Below, one piece after another: positions 1 through 10,732 of a stretch of DNA of 64,000 nt. The position numbers were made by a program, and so were the translations under genes. The notes under the pieces are model-generated. The model saw only the letters and a list, made by a program, of their open reading frames with translations, was not told where the DNA came from and searched no databases. Each line of letters starts with the position of its first letter. The first letter of the stretch is position 1. The stretch comes from Parasponia andersonii (Eukaryota; Streptophyta; Magnoliopsida; Rosales; Cannabaceae): the NCBI GenBank assembly GCA_002914805.1, contig JXTB01000503.1, positions 95,470 through 159,469 of the forward strand, given 5' to 3'.

Positions 1-2733
1 AAAATATGCATGATAAATTTTTATTGGCTAAAACGATGTTAAAAAAAAAAAACCCTATTGGATTGGTATATATATACATATATTGTGTTATTTCTTACCA
101 AAAACTTGTATATTTTTATTTTATTTTGAGAAAGAACTTTCTTTTCTTCGATGGAAATGTATTTTAGTTTCTCCCGAGCTCTAACTTGGATGAAAAATGA
201 ATTGGGTCGGACCCGAAACAAGCTTGAGGCCTATTCTCAGGTACTGACTAATTTTTATTTTTATACTCTATACTTTCAATTTGTGGTTTAATTAATTGGA
301 AGAACTTCACATTTTCTTCTTGTAACTGGGAAGATTTTTCAGTTTCACGAACCCTAGTTAGTGCTCTTTGAAGAAGAAGATGGGCAGAAAGCCAATGCAT
401 AGAAAGCTCATAGAAGAACACAAAAAGCGGATTGTAGAGGTGTAGGATCTCTAAAGCAACTTGTAAAATTTTATCTTGGGATATTTATACCTAGATCTAC
501 TAATAAGGCCCTCATCATGATTTTTTTTTAAAAAAAAACACTTATCTATAAATATTAACACTTATCTATAAATATTTTCAACGCTAACGCCATTCTTATG
601 TTACTTAACTAAAATATATTATTCTCCAACAAATTCCAAATTACTTCTACCACTATCATCGATCACAATCTCCAGTCACGCTTCTATTCGATTGGGATCA
701 AAAAATTTCAGCTATGATCGAACTTGTTCAACTGCCAGTGCCAACAGTTTCGATTGATTTTCGACCGATGGCCGTGAAACTTCATATAGTTTCAAATGTT
801 GGTCGTTTTCCTGTGGAGATAGGCGTAGGAAATAGATCTAGTTAGAAATTCTTAGTCCTTTTTTTCGATGGGTAAGTATTTTAAGAACGAAGTACACTTT
901 TATCTCCCTGGAGAGATACCCATTGGTTCAAGTTCTACCTCCATAATCTTCATTCTGGATCTAGTTCCCACAATCGTAAGCGCATATGGGTAAAGCTAAT
1001 TAAGAAATAATCAAACTAAAGGTGGTCTATGAATGAGATGTTTAAATATCATTGGCAAATATAAACGAAAAAAAAGTGTAAATCTGAATAGAAGGCATAT
1101 TTATTACTAAATTGTAGTCTGAGACGTTATATCTATAATCTCTACACGTTAGTGATATTAAAGAAACTTACTTTAACACTATGGCGTCCCCTAGACTCTC
1201 TGTTGGCATGATATGATAAAAAAAATTGCATCCAAGCACTTTGAGTTTCTTCTAGGAAAAAAAAAAAAGAAAGCACGTTGAGCTTCTACTATTTTATAGA
1301 TGCATATAGGAAAAAAAGGATTTTAGTGCTAGTAGCTATAATAATTTCTGTGCTATAAATTTATTTGTAAGATTTCTGTAGAATGTTTAAATTGGTATTA
1401 TAATGCTAATTTGATTTTGAACATAGCAATCGTATTTTCTGGTTTTTTTTTTTAACTTGAATACATTGGAAAACTTTGTATTTACACCATTATGAGATAC
1501 CTTTTTTTGAGTCTAAAAATTAAGTGGGATCCACTCTAATTTGTTGATAAGTTGAGCGGAATCATGTCTTCCTATGTGAGAAAATCGAAATAATATACTC
1601 ATAAATTCAAAAGGGAACTTGAGTGCATAAAAAATTAGTACTCAAAATGCTAGTAAAGTGTTGAGAAAATATAAAGAAACTTTATTATTTTGCTTGTCCC
1701 ACTTCAGGACCCGTGGCAAAGCCAGTTTGCGAGCATGCATTCTACAGACACAAATATTGTACAAATTTGTGCTTCGGGCCTGGACCATCTAGGAAGAAAA
1801 AAAAAAAAAAAAACCTCATAATTGCGATCATTGTGAATTAAGTAGAACTTATGCCTTAAATTAAAAATGAGATTAATTTTGAAAGGTATGGCTATTACAA
1901 AATTAATTAATCTCTAACATGATAAAAGCTTCTATAAATTGTAATTTTTTTTTCTTGAAAGGACACAACAAGAATTTGCATCCTTCTATTCTCTTTTTGC
2001 TCTCTCCTTCAAAATATTCTCTAGAGTTTTAGGTTTAGTATGATAGAGTTCTAATGGCAATCAATTCCCTAGGTTTAGTATGATAGGTTTAGTATGGGAG
2101 ATTTCGCTGGGTATATCAAACTCAGTTTAGATCTGCGTGACCTGATTTAGATATATTTTGGCGTTTTATGCTCTTTTTCGGACAATTCTTGATAGATTTT
2201 GCCCAAAATTCATTTTCTTTCAATTTATGACATATATTTGGCCTCAAATGACTTGAAAATTTTCGAAAAAATCAAATTCGCTTCCAACTACATTCAAGCT
2301 TTAAAAAAGTATTTCAAACATGGTCAAATAAATGCATAAAACTCAACTAAGCGCATATTCAACATTTCTATGCTCAAAATATCATTGATTTGAGCCAAAA
2401 TAAGATTTTGCAAAATGGTTTCATAAACCGTCCAAAACGAAATTGAATAAAAAAAATTAGAATCTGAAGTCGAATGGAATTAACTCGTCATGATACCAAT
2501 TGTTGATTCTAATAAAACATGATGAGCTCAAATTTGTTAATACAAATAAATCAATAACCATAACACAATGTGTAGCTCATCCACAACATAATTCATTAAA
2601 CTTGAAAATATTTACATCTTCTCTCAGTTAAGCCTGCACAATAAAGAAAATTGTGAGTGCAAGAGGACTTACGGGCCCTTCTCACTTATTTCGCTATTTC
2701 TCATTACCGTGCCACACCACACCACACTAGACA
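1..2733. other. Intergenic, no firm gene
   Basis: This AT-rich stretch contains poly-A and poly-T runs and short ORFs without recognisable similarity. Around 350-380 there is a sequence that resembles a plant 5' leader (a CCCTA-containing motif followed by an AAGAAGAAG run and an ATG at 380). The ORF from that ATG closes after 21 codons. I see no RNA gene or complete transposon here. Confidence 0.5.
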
Positions 2734-3311
2734 CTAAATGTGTCTACATACACAATTATGGCAAAATGAGGTATCATGGCCCAATGGATTGGCTATGATG
2801 TTAGGAGTAAAAGAGCTCATGGACCTCTTGCTATTTCGTCAACAAATATCCTTCCTATTATAACTCATATTCAATACCATGCAACTAAATGTGTCTATAT
2901 ACACTATTATGGCAAAATGAGGTATCATGGCCATGATGTTAGGAGTAAGAGAGCTCATGGACCTCTTGCTAATTCGTTAACAAATATCCTTCCTATTATA
3001 ACTCATATTCAATACCATGCAAAGTCAATTATACATAAATATCTGATTGAATTATTAACCATTATACTCGTTTATACAAAATATTCTAACAAGCTTAGTC
3101 AGTCTGAAAGTATAATCATCTAACACCAATTTTACAACTTAAAAAATGTTTAAAGTAGTACTAATTTCAACAACTCAAAGAAGGTTATGAGTTTTATGTG
3201 TGGATATATGTGTTTTCAGCTTTTTTAGTATCTAAATTACTCTAATGTTCATCCATTGATGTGCAGATGGAGCGTAGGATTATGAGGGTTCAAATGAGGC
3301 AACCAAACTAA
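380..3311 (+). other. Possible two-exon micro-gene (weak)
   Basis: An ATG at 380 opens a short, very basic reading frame beginning MGRKPMHRK. It stops at 445, but a GT follows the GAG codon ending at 439. At 3267 an AG is followed, in the same phase, by codons that begin MERRIMR and reach a TAA at 3309-3311. If spliced, the product would be 34 residues, nearly all charged. The intron would be about 2.8 kb and the donor (GTGTAG) is poor. I do not recognise the peptide. A chance pairing is at least as likely as a real gene. Confidence 0.12.
2734..3022 (+). repeat. Tandem duplication, 151-bp period
   Basis: Two adjacent copies of the same sequence start at 2734 and 2885, each beginning CTAAATGTGTCTA and ending near ACCATGCAA. 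The second copy lacks about 14 bases present in the first after the shared GGTATCATGGCC. Apart from that the copies differ at only a few positions, so the duplication is fairly young. A 115-codon ORF (2776-3123) runs through both copies, but it has no recognisable domain and is probably a by-product of the repeat. Confidence 0.9.
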
Positions 3312-4647
3312 ATTAAGCTTCTGGTTAATATGTGGAGAGGGTCTGTGGATACTAAACATAAAGGCGTATTTCGGTGGACCTTTTAAACTATCCGTATTAT
3401 ATTAGTTAAATACAATATTTGTTTGACAATACTTTCATATTGCACTATTTTATGTTGTATCTAATTTTAATACAGTAAAAACGGTATTACCTAATAGCTT
3501 AAAAAAAAAGAGTTGTATTAGAACTATGTAATATTGTTTAAAGTCTAAGATCGTATTGGAAATACCCACTTCCTCACAAGTTTCGGCGAACAATCAATTT
3601 ATTCTCCTTGTTCCTAGTTTCCCCCTCTTTTAAGATGTGGGTGACTTAATCGACAGTGTGATTTTCAATTATATCACTTTCTTTGTCCTTGCTTCTTCTC
3701 TCCTCCCTTTCTCTGTCCTCAATTTTCTCTTTCATAGCTTTTTCTTCTCATTATTTAATTTCTCTCCTAACTTTATGCTAATGTATATGTTTCTTTATTA
3801 CGTTAATATTTTGTAACTTGATTTCTAGTGTGTGGACCGACATTTTTGCCTATGTAATAGGCGATACGTGGCATTAATTAGGGGTTTAATACGACAGTTA
3901 AGTGGTTATTAACATTGATTAATTAACCACAATAAATGACTTGTCCGCCAATAATACCATCACGTCTACAGAATCACGTGACAGATTCCCATTGGAATAT
4001 AACAAGCATATGTCACAGTCACTTGCGTCCATTCAGACCCTATCAAATCATCTTCAGACCTGCTTAACTTTGAGCGGAAAAAACGGTTAAACAAGAGCAT
4101 TTGTAGCACAATTCTGTTTTTACTCTCCTGACATGCGTATATTTCTAATCAGTGGTGTCAAATCGGATACATAACACAATTATAATATGGTACAATAAAT
4201 AACAATGTTTGGACAAAAATGATACGATGTTGGAACACAATCACGATTAAAAATAGTAAATAATTTGCAAAATAGGTACTTAATTCAAAATTATATAAAA
4301 TTCTTATGGCATAATTTTAATTCAATAATGTTGGAACATGTTAGTATTTGGAATCCTACGATCTTTTGGGTTATAATGAATAATTTTTAGTTGTATTTCA
4401 ATATAATTTTTTAGGTTATAATGAATAATTTTTAATTGTATTTCAGTTTGTGTCTTGTATATAATTTTTATATTCATGTTAATTGAGCTAACTGAAGACA
4501 TCATCAACTTAGGTTCAATGGCTATTTGTCTTGTCAGGTGATCAGCATGTTTAAATTATAAGTTTACAAACTAATTTTATTAAGTTCACTATATTTACAT
4601 GTTTGTCTAATAATCATGTTTGTCTATTTTGTCTGTTGATCAGTTTG
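3023..4647. other. Intergenic, nothing recognised
   Basis: This is AT-rich sequence without a supportable ORF, RNA gene or bounded repeat. It ends at the left target-site copy (CCTTG, 4648-4652) of the gypsy element. Confidence 0.5.
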
Positions 4648-4652
4648 CCTTG

Positions 4653-5333
4653 TGTCACGAGTCATCTATTTGGCACTTCAAAATAGGTGGACTGTGCAGC
4701 ACTTGCTATCGCTCAGAGCTAGCAAGTTAGTCTAGGACGTAAGTTTGTAGGCAAATAAACTCATTGATTAGCCATGTCACAAGCAACACCGTGATAAGGC
4801 AATAACATAGCATTGAACAAGTACAAAGTAAGCAGATTTAATAACGGCAATCACATAATAAACGAGCACAAAGCAAGCATATCGAGGCAACACATAGGCA
4901 ACATATGAGCAACAAACAAGTAACAAAGAAAGCAACACATAGGCAACATGTGGACATGAATAAACATCATTTCTTTCATTGATAGGGAAAGGAGGTACAC
5001 AATTAAGCCCCTATCATGCTGGTGGCCAAGGCCCTCCATGAGCACCCGGGTCACCCCCTCTAAAGAGCCTTTTGAGTTTTTAGCCTTCTGGTAGGAGGAA
5101 ACATGATTTTTACCCAAAAAGCATATGGCAAAATAATGGAGATTCAAATTTACAACAATTTTCCTCTAATTCTTAGCCCTCAAATATGGGGTATTTGGCC
5201 ATGAACTTGACTAATAATCCTAGACAAAAATACCCTTACATAATTACAAAATTCTCCACTCATTGACACAACGTAGGCACCATGTGCACACTAAGTGTAG
5301 GCATCATGAGCCTTGGTATGGCAACATGCCATG
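4653..5333 (-). repeat. 3' LTR of the gypsy element
   Basis: This direct repeat of 10049-10727 is recognisable throughout, for example in the shared GATAGGGAAAGGAGGTACAC and CCCCTATCATGCT blocks. It carries a small internal duplication of the ACATAGGCAACAT motif that is absent from the other LTR. The outer edge begins TGTCACGA. The inner edge has decayed from the expected CACA end to CATG. A purine-rich tract on the minus strand (AGTAGGGGAG, just above 5334) fits the polypurine tract that primes plus-strand synthesis. Confidence 0.9.
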
Positions 5334-5344
5334 TTCTCCCCTAC

Positions 5345-5795
5345 TCAGCTTGTCAGCATCCTCGATGACTTGACAGCTTTACGATCTTCAACCTTCTGCA
5401 GTAGCTTCTTCAAGTCGTCTGCATTCTCCCAGCTGGCTTTTTCTTCTCCGAGGCCCTTCCACTTGACGAGGTACTCATTCTTCAGCAGTCTGGTTCCTAC
5501 AGTCACTGTTCTCTCTACAAGGACTTCTTCAGGTTCTCTGCTGCTCTACGGCGTAAGATTAATAGGTCCTCTGGTCGACTGGTTGCGTGCTAGATCTGCT
5601 TGATCTTCGTGATGGCTTAAGGTTGCTGACATGAATCACTGGGTGTATCTTGAGCCATGCAGGGGTGTCGAGCTTGTAAGATGCTTTGCCCACTTTTGAA
5701 AGAACGGGTATGGGACCATCGTACCTGCATACAAGTCTCTTATCTTTGGCCCCTCTGAATCTCAGTTGTTCAGGCAAAAGCTTGATCAACACCAT
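5345..5795 (-). pseudogene. Integrase C-terminus and chromodomain
   Basis: The 5559-5795 part reads as the end of a gypsy integrase, with the typical DGP...Y.L..P......HPV.HVS.LKP arrangement. Below it, in a different frame ending with a stop at 5345-5347, is a chromodomain with the recognisable EYLVKWKGL core followed by SWE. Chromodomains of this family bind histone marks and steer integration. The frame change between the two parts is a lesion. The stop lies directly beside the polypurine tract and LTR, as expected for the end of pol. Confidence 0.85.
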
Positions 5796-6065
5796 GTCTC
5801 CAGGTTGGAACTCTAGTGACCGTTTACCTTGATCTGCCCACTTCTTTATTCTTTTTGAGGCTTTCTCTAGATAGGCTCGGGCAATCTTAGTATTTTCTCT
5901 CTATTCTTTTGTGAAGTTGAAGGCTCAGGGATTCTTTCCACAATACTTGTTCACTGTGTAGGGTAACAACGGCTGTTGGCCATTAACAATCTCAAAAGCA
6001 CTTTTATTGGTTGAAGAACTCTTCTGAGCTTTGAATGAAAATTGAGCTACATCAAATAGTTGCGG

Positions 6066-6764
6066 CTAATTTTTCTGATTCGCACTAACAAAATGCTGCA
6101 AGTACTCCTCTAATATTGCATTAAATCTTTCCATCTGTCCACCGGTCTGCAGATGATAGCTCGAGGAGATGTTAAGCTGTGACTCTAGGAGATAGAAAAG
6201 GTCGGACCAAAATGATCCCGTTAAGCTGGCATCTTGGTTACTGACAATATTCTGGGGTACGCCCCAATATTTCACGATATGTCTAAAAAATAGTCTTGTT
6301 GTCTCTTCTGTCGTGCAATGCTTTGGCGCTAGAATGAAAATTGCATACTTCAAAAATCTGTCCACTATCACCAAGATATTCTTATGCTCCCCTATCTTCG
6401 GCAGGTTTGCAATGAAATCAAGCGAGACGCTCTCTCATAGTCTGCTTGGGATAAGTAGTAGCTCCAGTAACCCAGGCGTCTTCTATCTCAGCACTTTATC
6501 TTGTTGGCAGTTAAGATAGGTTTTAGTGTACTCTACCACTTCATCTCGCATCTGCGGCTAGTAGTACCCTTGCTCAAAAGGGCATGCATTCTCTGCCACC
6601 CTGGATGGCCTGCCCATAAAGTGTCATGGCACTCGCTCATGAGTGCCCTCCGTAAGTCTCCCGCCTTTAGGACATCAAACGGCCACCCTTGGCCTATAGA
6701 AGGTCATCCTCTATCCAGAACTGATGAGTCTTGCCTTCTTCTACGAGCTTCAGGATGGTCCTGA
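6066..6764 (-). pseudogene. Gypsy integrase zinc-binding region and catalytic core
   Basis: The upstream part (about 6520-6660) resembles the HHCC zinc-binding segment, with H...GHPG and a later CQQDK; one of the two expected cysteines of the last pair seems lost. The core (6066-6374) shows VDRF, the second acidic position in the NQD segment, and a GQ.ER.N segment containing the catalytic glutamate. An in-frame stop and a frame change separate the two parts, so the enzyme is not made whole from this copy. Identification as a retroelement integrase is firm; activity is excluded by the breaks. Confidence 0.88.
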
Positions 6765-8201
6765 CAATAGAGTCCTTCTCCAGGTTCACCTTGATGCGCT
6801 TCTTGATAGGAGTGTTCACCGTACTAGCTGATATGTTAGCTAGAAGTTTCAAAACCATGAGCTTCACTTTGCAGCTTAAGGCATCTGCTGCCTGATTCGA
6901 GCAGTCCACCTTGTGTTCAAAGTGAAAATCAAATTCGGCCACGAATTCCTGCCATCGGGCTTGTTTTAGGGTGAATTTTGGCTATGCGACGAAGTGACTA
7001 ACACCCGAGTTGTCCGTCTTCACTAAAAACTTCGACCCCAACAGATAATACCTCCATACCCGTAAGTAATGGATCATGGCGAGAAGCTCCTTCTCTTGGG
7101 TTGTGTATCTTTGTTTGGCTTCGGCAAGCTTACGACTCTCATATGCCACAGGGTGGTCCCCTTGCATCCCGTGGCCCCCTTGCAATAGCACCCCTCCCAA
7201 AGCATAATCTGACGCATCCGTCCGTACTTCAAAGGGTTTGCCAATGTCTAGTAAGGAAAGGACAGGATTTCTCATCATAGCTTCTTTCTGATTCTCAAAA
7301 GCCTCTTCACACTTTACGGTTCACTCCCAAGTAACACCCTTCTTCAACAACTCTATCAAGAGTGCCGCTCGTCTTGAGTAGCCTTCTACAAAACGCCGAT
7401 AGTAATTGGCTAAGCCAAGGAACGAGCATAGTTTTTTCACATTGGTAGGGGCCGTCCACTCTTGGATGGCCCTTTCCTTCTCTAGATCTATCCGGATATG
7501 GCCAGTTTCAACTACATGGCCTAGAAACTTGATGGTCTCTTGTGTGAACGAACATTTCTCCTGCTTCACATAGAGTCGATTATCCCTCAATTTCTGAAAC
7601 ATCATGGCCAAGTGCTCCTTGTGCTCCTCTATTGATGCACTATATATGATGATATCATCCAAGTAGACGACCACAAACTTGTCCAGATACTCGTGGAAAA
7701 CTTGGTCTATGAGTGTACAGAAAGTGGCTGGTGCATTGGTCAACCTGAATGGTATGACGAGGAACTTGAATGCCCCATACCAGGTGACACGTGTGGTCTT
7801 TTGCTCATCCCCATTAGCAATCGGTACTTAGTAGTAGCTTGATCTTAAATCAAGCTTGGTAAAGTACTTGGCCTTGCTCAATTGGTCGAACAAGTCTACA
7901 AACAGCGGAATAGGGTAGGTGTTTTGCACCATCACCTTGTTGAGAGTTCTATAATCAATGCACAGTCTCAAGCTTCTATCATGTTTCTTCTGGAATAGCA
8001 CCGGTGCTCCGAATATACTTTCGATGGTCTGATGAAACCCGCCTCTAGCAATTCATTCAATTTCCTCCTGAGTTCCTCTAACTCAGGTAATGCCATCCGA
8101 TAGGGTGCTTTAGTAGGTGGCTTGGCACCTAGCACCAACTCGATCTGGTGTTCGATGCCTCGTCTTGGTGGCAAGGCTTTGGGGAGTTGATCTGACATCA
8201 C
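6694..8201 (-). pseudogene. Gypsy reverse transcriptase and RNase H
   Basis: The N-terminal RT segment (7968-8201) has the PYR...ELEELR..L.ELLE.GFIRPS block. The palm (7321-7743) contains the YLDD catalytic motif, followed by LGHVV and a thumb with FLGLANYYRRF. RNase H (6982-7278) has the TDASDYALGGVL and KELLA segments, and its tail at 6694-6942 ends in the ADALS motif. A stop codon separates RT from RNase H, and the RT N-terminus lies in another frame. These are degenerate remains rather than a functional polyprotein. Confidence 0.92.
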
Positions 8202-8537
8202 ATCCCTTTATTTCTTCAGCACGCCATTGATTTCGGGTGGAGTAATTTCTTCACCTCCCTTTTCATATATAGAAGGGATGGCCATATAGTTTAGTTCTTG
8301 CTGCTTCACGCCTTTCTTAAACTATAGAGCGGATAAGAGCTTCATGTCATTAGCTTGTTTAACCTTCGTGGGCACCACGACGGGTTTCTCCCCGTTGATT
8401 AACAAGCTTCCCGTTGATGGGATAGGGATGGCACCTTTCTCCACCAAGAATTCCATCCCTAATATAACATGGAAGTCATCCATTTATACTATGATCAGGT
8501 CAGTCAGTCCCTTCCAGATGTCAATCTTGACACGTAC

Positions 8538-8720
8538 CTACTTGGCTATTCCTGTCGTAGTCAAGGCTTTCAAGTTGATCGCTTTCATGCAGCCACTGTC
8601 TTTTTTGATCTTGAGTCTAAGGCGTCGTGCCTCAGCATCCGATACAAAGTTATAGGTGGCACCAGTGTCAATCATCACACTAGCCGCAGGCTTCCCATTC
8701 AATGTGGCATCTATGTACAT
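8538..8720 (-). pseudogene. Gypsy aspartic protease fragment
   Basis: This short minus-strand frame contains the DTGA active-site signature within a hydrophobic strand context, followed by N.V. and a basic segment, as in retroelement aspartic proteases. It lies between gag and RT, which is the expected place. It is in a different frame from the gag fragment. Confidence 0.82.
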
Positions 8721-8860
8721 AAGTCTTTTCTCAAGAGCCTTCTATACCTCCGCTCCATGCTTATTGAGGCCATTCAACAGGCTTAGGGCCCCCATTTGGC
8801 ACTCGTCATCCTCTTCACCCTTGCCTTATTCCTATTGAGCAATCAAGGCCTGAATAGCAC

Positions 8861-9628
8861 TCAGCTTATGCCTATGTGGGCATTCGAAGGCCTTGTGTAG
8901 TCCTTTGCAAAGGAAGCAAGATATCGGTTTCTTCCCATAGGGTAGGGCATTACTACTCTAGACTCGTTGTTCTTCTTGTCCGCTCCCCCACTTTTGTTCT
9001 GCCTTGGCTTCTCTTGTTTCTTTCCACTCGGGTTGCTTGAACTCTGAGTGAGTTGATTCTTTTTTTGTTGGGTATTCTCCGATATATAGTCTGTGAAATG
9101 CTCAGCGGCCATTTGAGTTGTGGCAAGTTCTTGGATCCTTTGCCTTTGCAGCTCTATTCTAGCCCAAGGCTTGAGGCCTTCATAAAAGTGAAAAAGCTTA
9201 TCTACTTTGGATATATCCTTGATGTCAAGCATTAGTCCTGAGAACTTCTTGACATATTCGCGGATAGTGCCCATTTATTTCAATTCTTATAGCTGGCGTC
9301 GAGCCAGATATGATACATTTTTAGTGAAGAACTGAGTTCTCAATTCCCTTCGAAGGTCATCCCACGTGGCTATGGTGCATCTTTTATGCTGAATATCATC
9401 ATACTTTGTCTTCTATCACACTTTGGCATCCACGGACAAGTACATAGTAGCTATTGCAACCTTGGCATCCTCCGAGTCGGGTTGTACCGCCCGGAAGTAT
9501 TGCTCCATATCGAAGAGAAAATTCTCAACTTCCTTGGCATCCCTCGTACCCCCATAATGTCGTGGTTTTGGCACCATAGCTCTCGTATAAGCCATTCTCG
9601 TTGGAGTGGCCATAGGTTGAGTCCCCAC
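8861..9628 (-). pseudogene. Gypsy gag (capsid and zinc-knuckle region), broken
   Basis: The fragment at 9416-9628 reads as capsid (HYGGTRDAKEVENFL followed by DMEQYF) and ends in a stop. A second fragment (8861-9274) continues with a segment such as VDKLFHFYEGLKPW and a Q/K-rich linker. The expected CCHC zinc knuckle (C..C....H....C) is visible just downstream only in another frame, which shows a frameshift immediately before it. The plus-strand ORF of 200 codons opposite this region is an antisense shadow. Confidence 0.85.
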
Positions 9629-10030
9629 AGCTCGGATGGTGAGGTTGAGCTTGGTGTTTGTCTCCTCAATCTCATGCCTCAGTGCACCTATTGCCCCCTG
9701 ACAATTCTCACCATGTCATTGACCGTGCCTTGGAGATTGTTCACCGATGTCTCTAAGTTCTCGACACGTTCATCGCCCAATGGTGGGCTGGAGAGGCTTG
9801 GGGAGCCTCCCCTCCATTCGAGGTTGTTTATTCTATTGAGCATATATTCCCCATCTCTCTCTATAGCCTCGATCTTTTGTTGTAATCCTATAGCATCAAA
9901 TCCATCTCTTGCGCTGGTGAGGTCTCTAACCTTGAACTCTATCCCATCGAATTCTCCCAGGCGCTTCTCAATCGCAATGATCCTCTAGGTATTGTTCGCT
10001 ATCCCAACAAGCTTTCCTAAGCTTTCTAAC

Positions 10031-10048
10031 CGAAGCTCTGATAATAAC
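10031..10048 (-). other. Primer-binding site, initiator-Met tRNA type
   Basis: Directly inside the 5' LTR, on the minus strand, lies TTATTATCAGAGC. The TATCAGAGC part matches the usual plant retroelement site complementary to initiator methionine tRNA (TGGTATCAGAGC). The first bases have drifted. Confidence 0.65.
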
Positions 10049-10727
10049 TGTCACGAGCTACCTCTTTGGCACTTCAAAATTGACGAAATTTGCGACTTGC
10101 TATTGCTCGGAGCTAGCAAGTCAGCCTAGAATGTAAGCCTATAGGCGAACAAACCCATTGGTTAGCCATATCACAAGCAACACTGTGATAAGATAATAAC
10201 ATAGCGTTAAGCAAGCAGATTTGATAACGACAATCATATAATAAGCGAGCACAAAACAAGTATATCGAGGCAACACATGAGTAACAAACAAGCAATAATG
10301 AAAGCAAGACATAGGCAACATGTGGACATGAATAAACATCATTTCCTTCATTGATAGGGAAAGGAGGTACACAGCTAAGCCCCTATCATGCTAGTGACCA
10401 AGGCCTCCCATGGGCACTCGGGTCACCCCCTTAAAGAGCTTTTTGAGCTTTTAGCCTTTTGGCATAAGGAAACATGATTTTTTCCAAGAAAGTATATGGC
10501 AAAATTGAGGCAAAATAATGGAGATTCAAACTTACAACAATTTTTTCCTAATTATTAGCCCTCAAGTATGGAATATTTGGCCACGGACTTGACTAATGAT
10601 CCTGGACAAAAATACCCTTACATAATTACAAAATTCCTCACTCGTTGGCACCACCGTGGGTACAACGTAGGCACCAAGTGCATACTAGATGTGGGCACCA
10701 TGGGCCTTGGTGTGGCAACACACCACA
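10049..10727 (-). repeat. 5' LTR of the gypsy element
   Basis: This is the partner of 4653-5333, with edges TGTCACGAG...CACCACA on the plus strand (TG...CA termini in either orientation). It lacks the internal duplicated ACATAGGCAAC block seen in the other LTR. It is followed by CTTTG, the likely right target-site copy. Confidence 0.9.
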
Positions 10728-10732
10728 CTTTG

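Larger units (their letters stand above)
4653..10727 (-). mobile_element. Ty3/gypsy chromovirus-type LTR retrotransposon, decayed
   Basis: The 6.1 kb element reads on the minus strand, so its 5' LTR is at the high-coordinate end. Two roughly 680-bp direct LTRs (4653-5333 and 10049-10727) begin TGTCACGAG on the plus strand. They flank a primer-binding site, gag, protease, reverse transcriptase, RNase H, integrase and a chromodomain, in the order typical of Ty3/gypsy. The 5-bp flanks are CCTTG (4648-4652) and CTTTG (10728-10732), which fits a target-site duplication with one transition. Reading frames change several times between domains and are interrupted by stop codons, so this copy cannot encode its own proteins. 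The chromodomain places it among chromoviruses; I do not assign a clade. The LTRs differ by many substitutions and small indels, so the insertion is old. Confidence 0.93.

Noticed and set aside
9386..9988. Plus-strand ORF of 200 codons
   Set aside because: It is the antisense shadow of the retrotransposon gag region and has no recognisable protein features.
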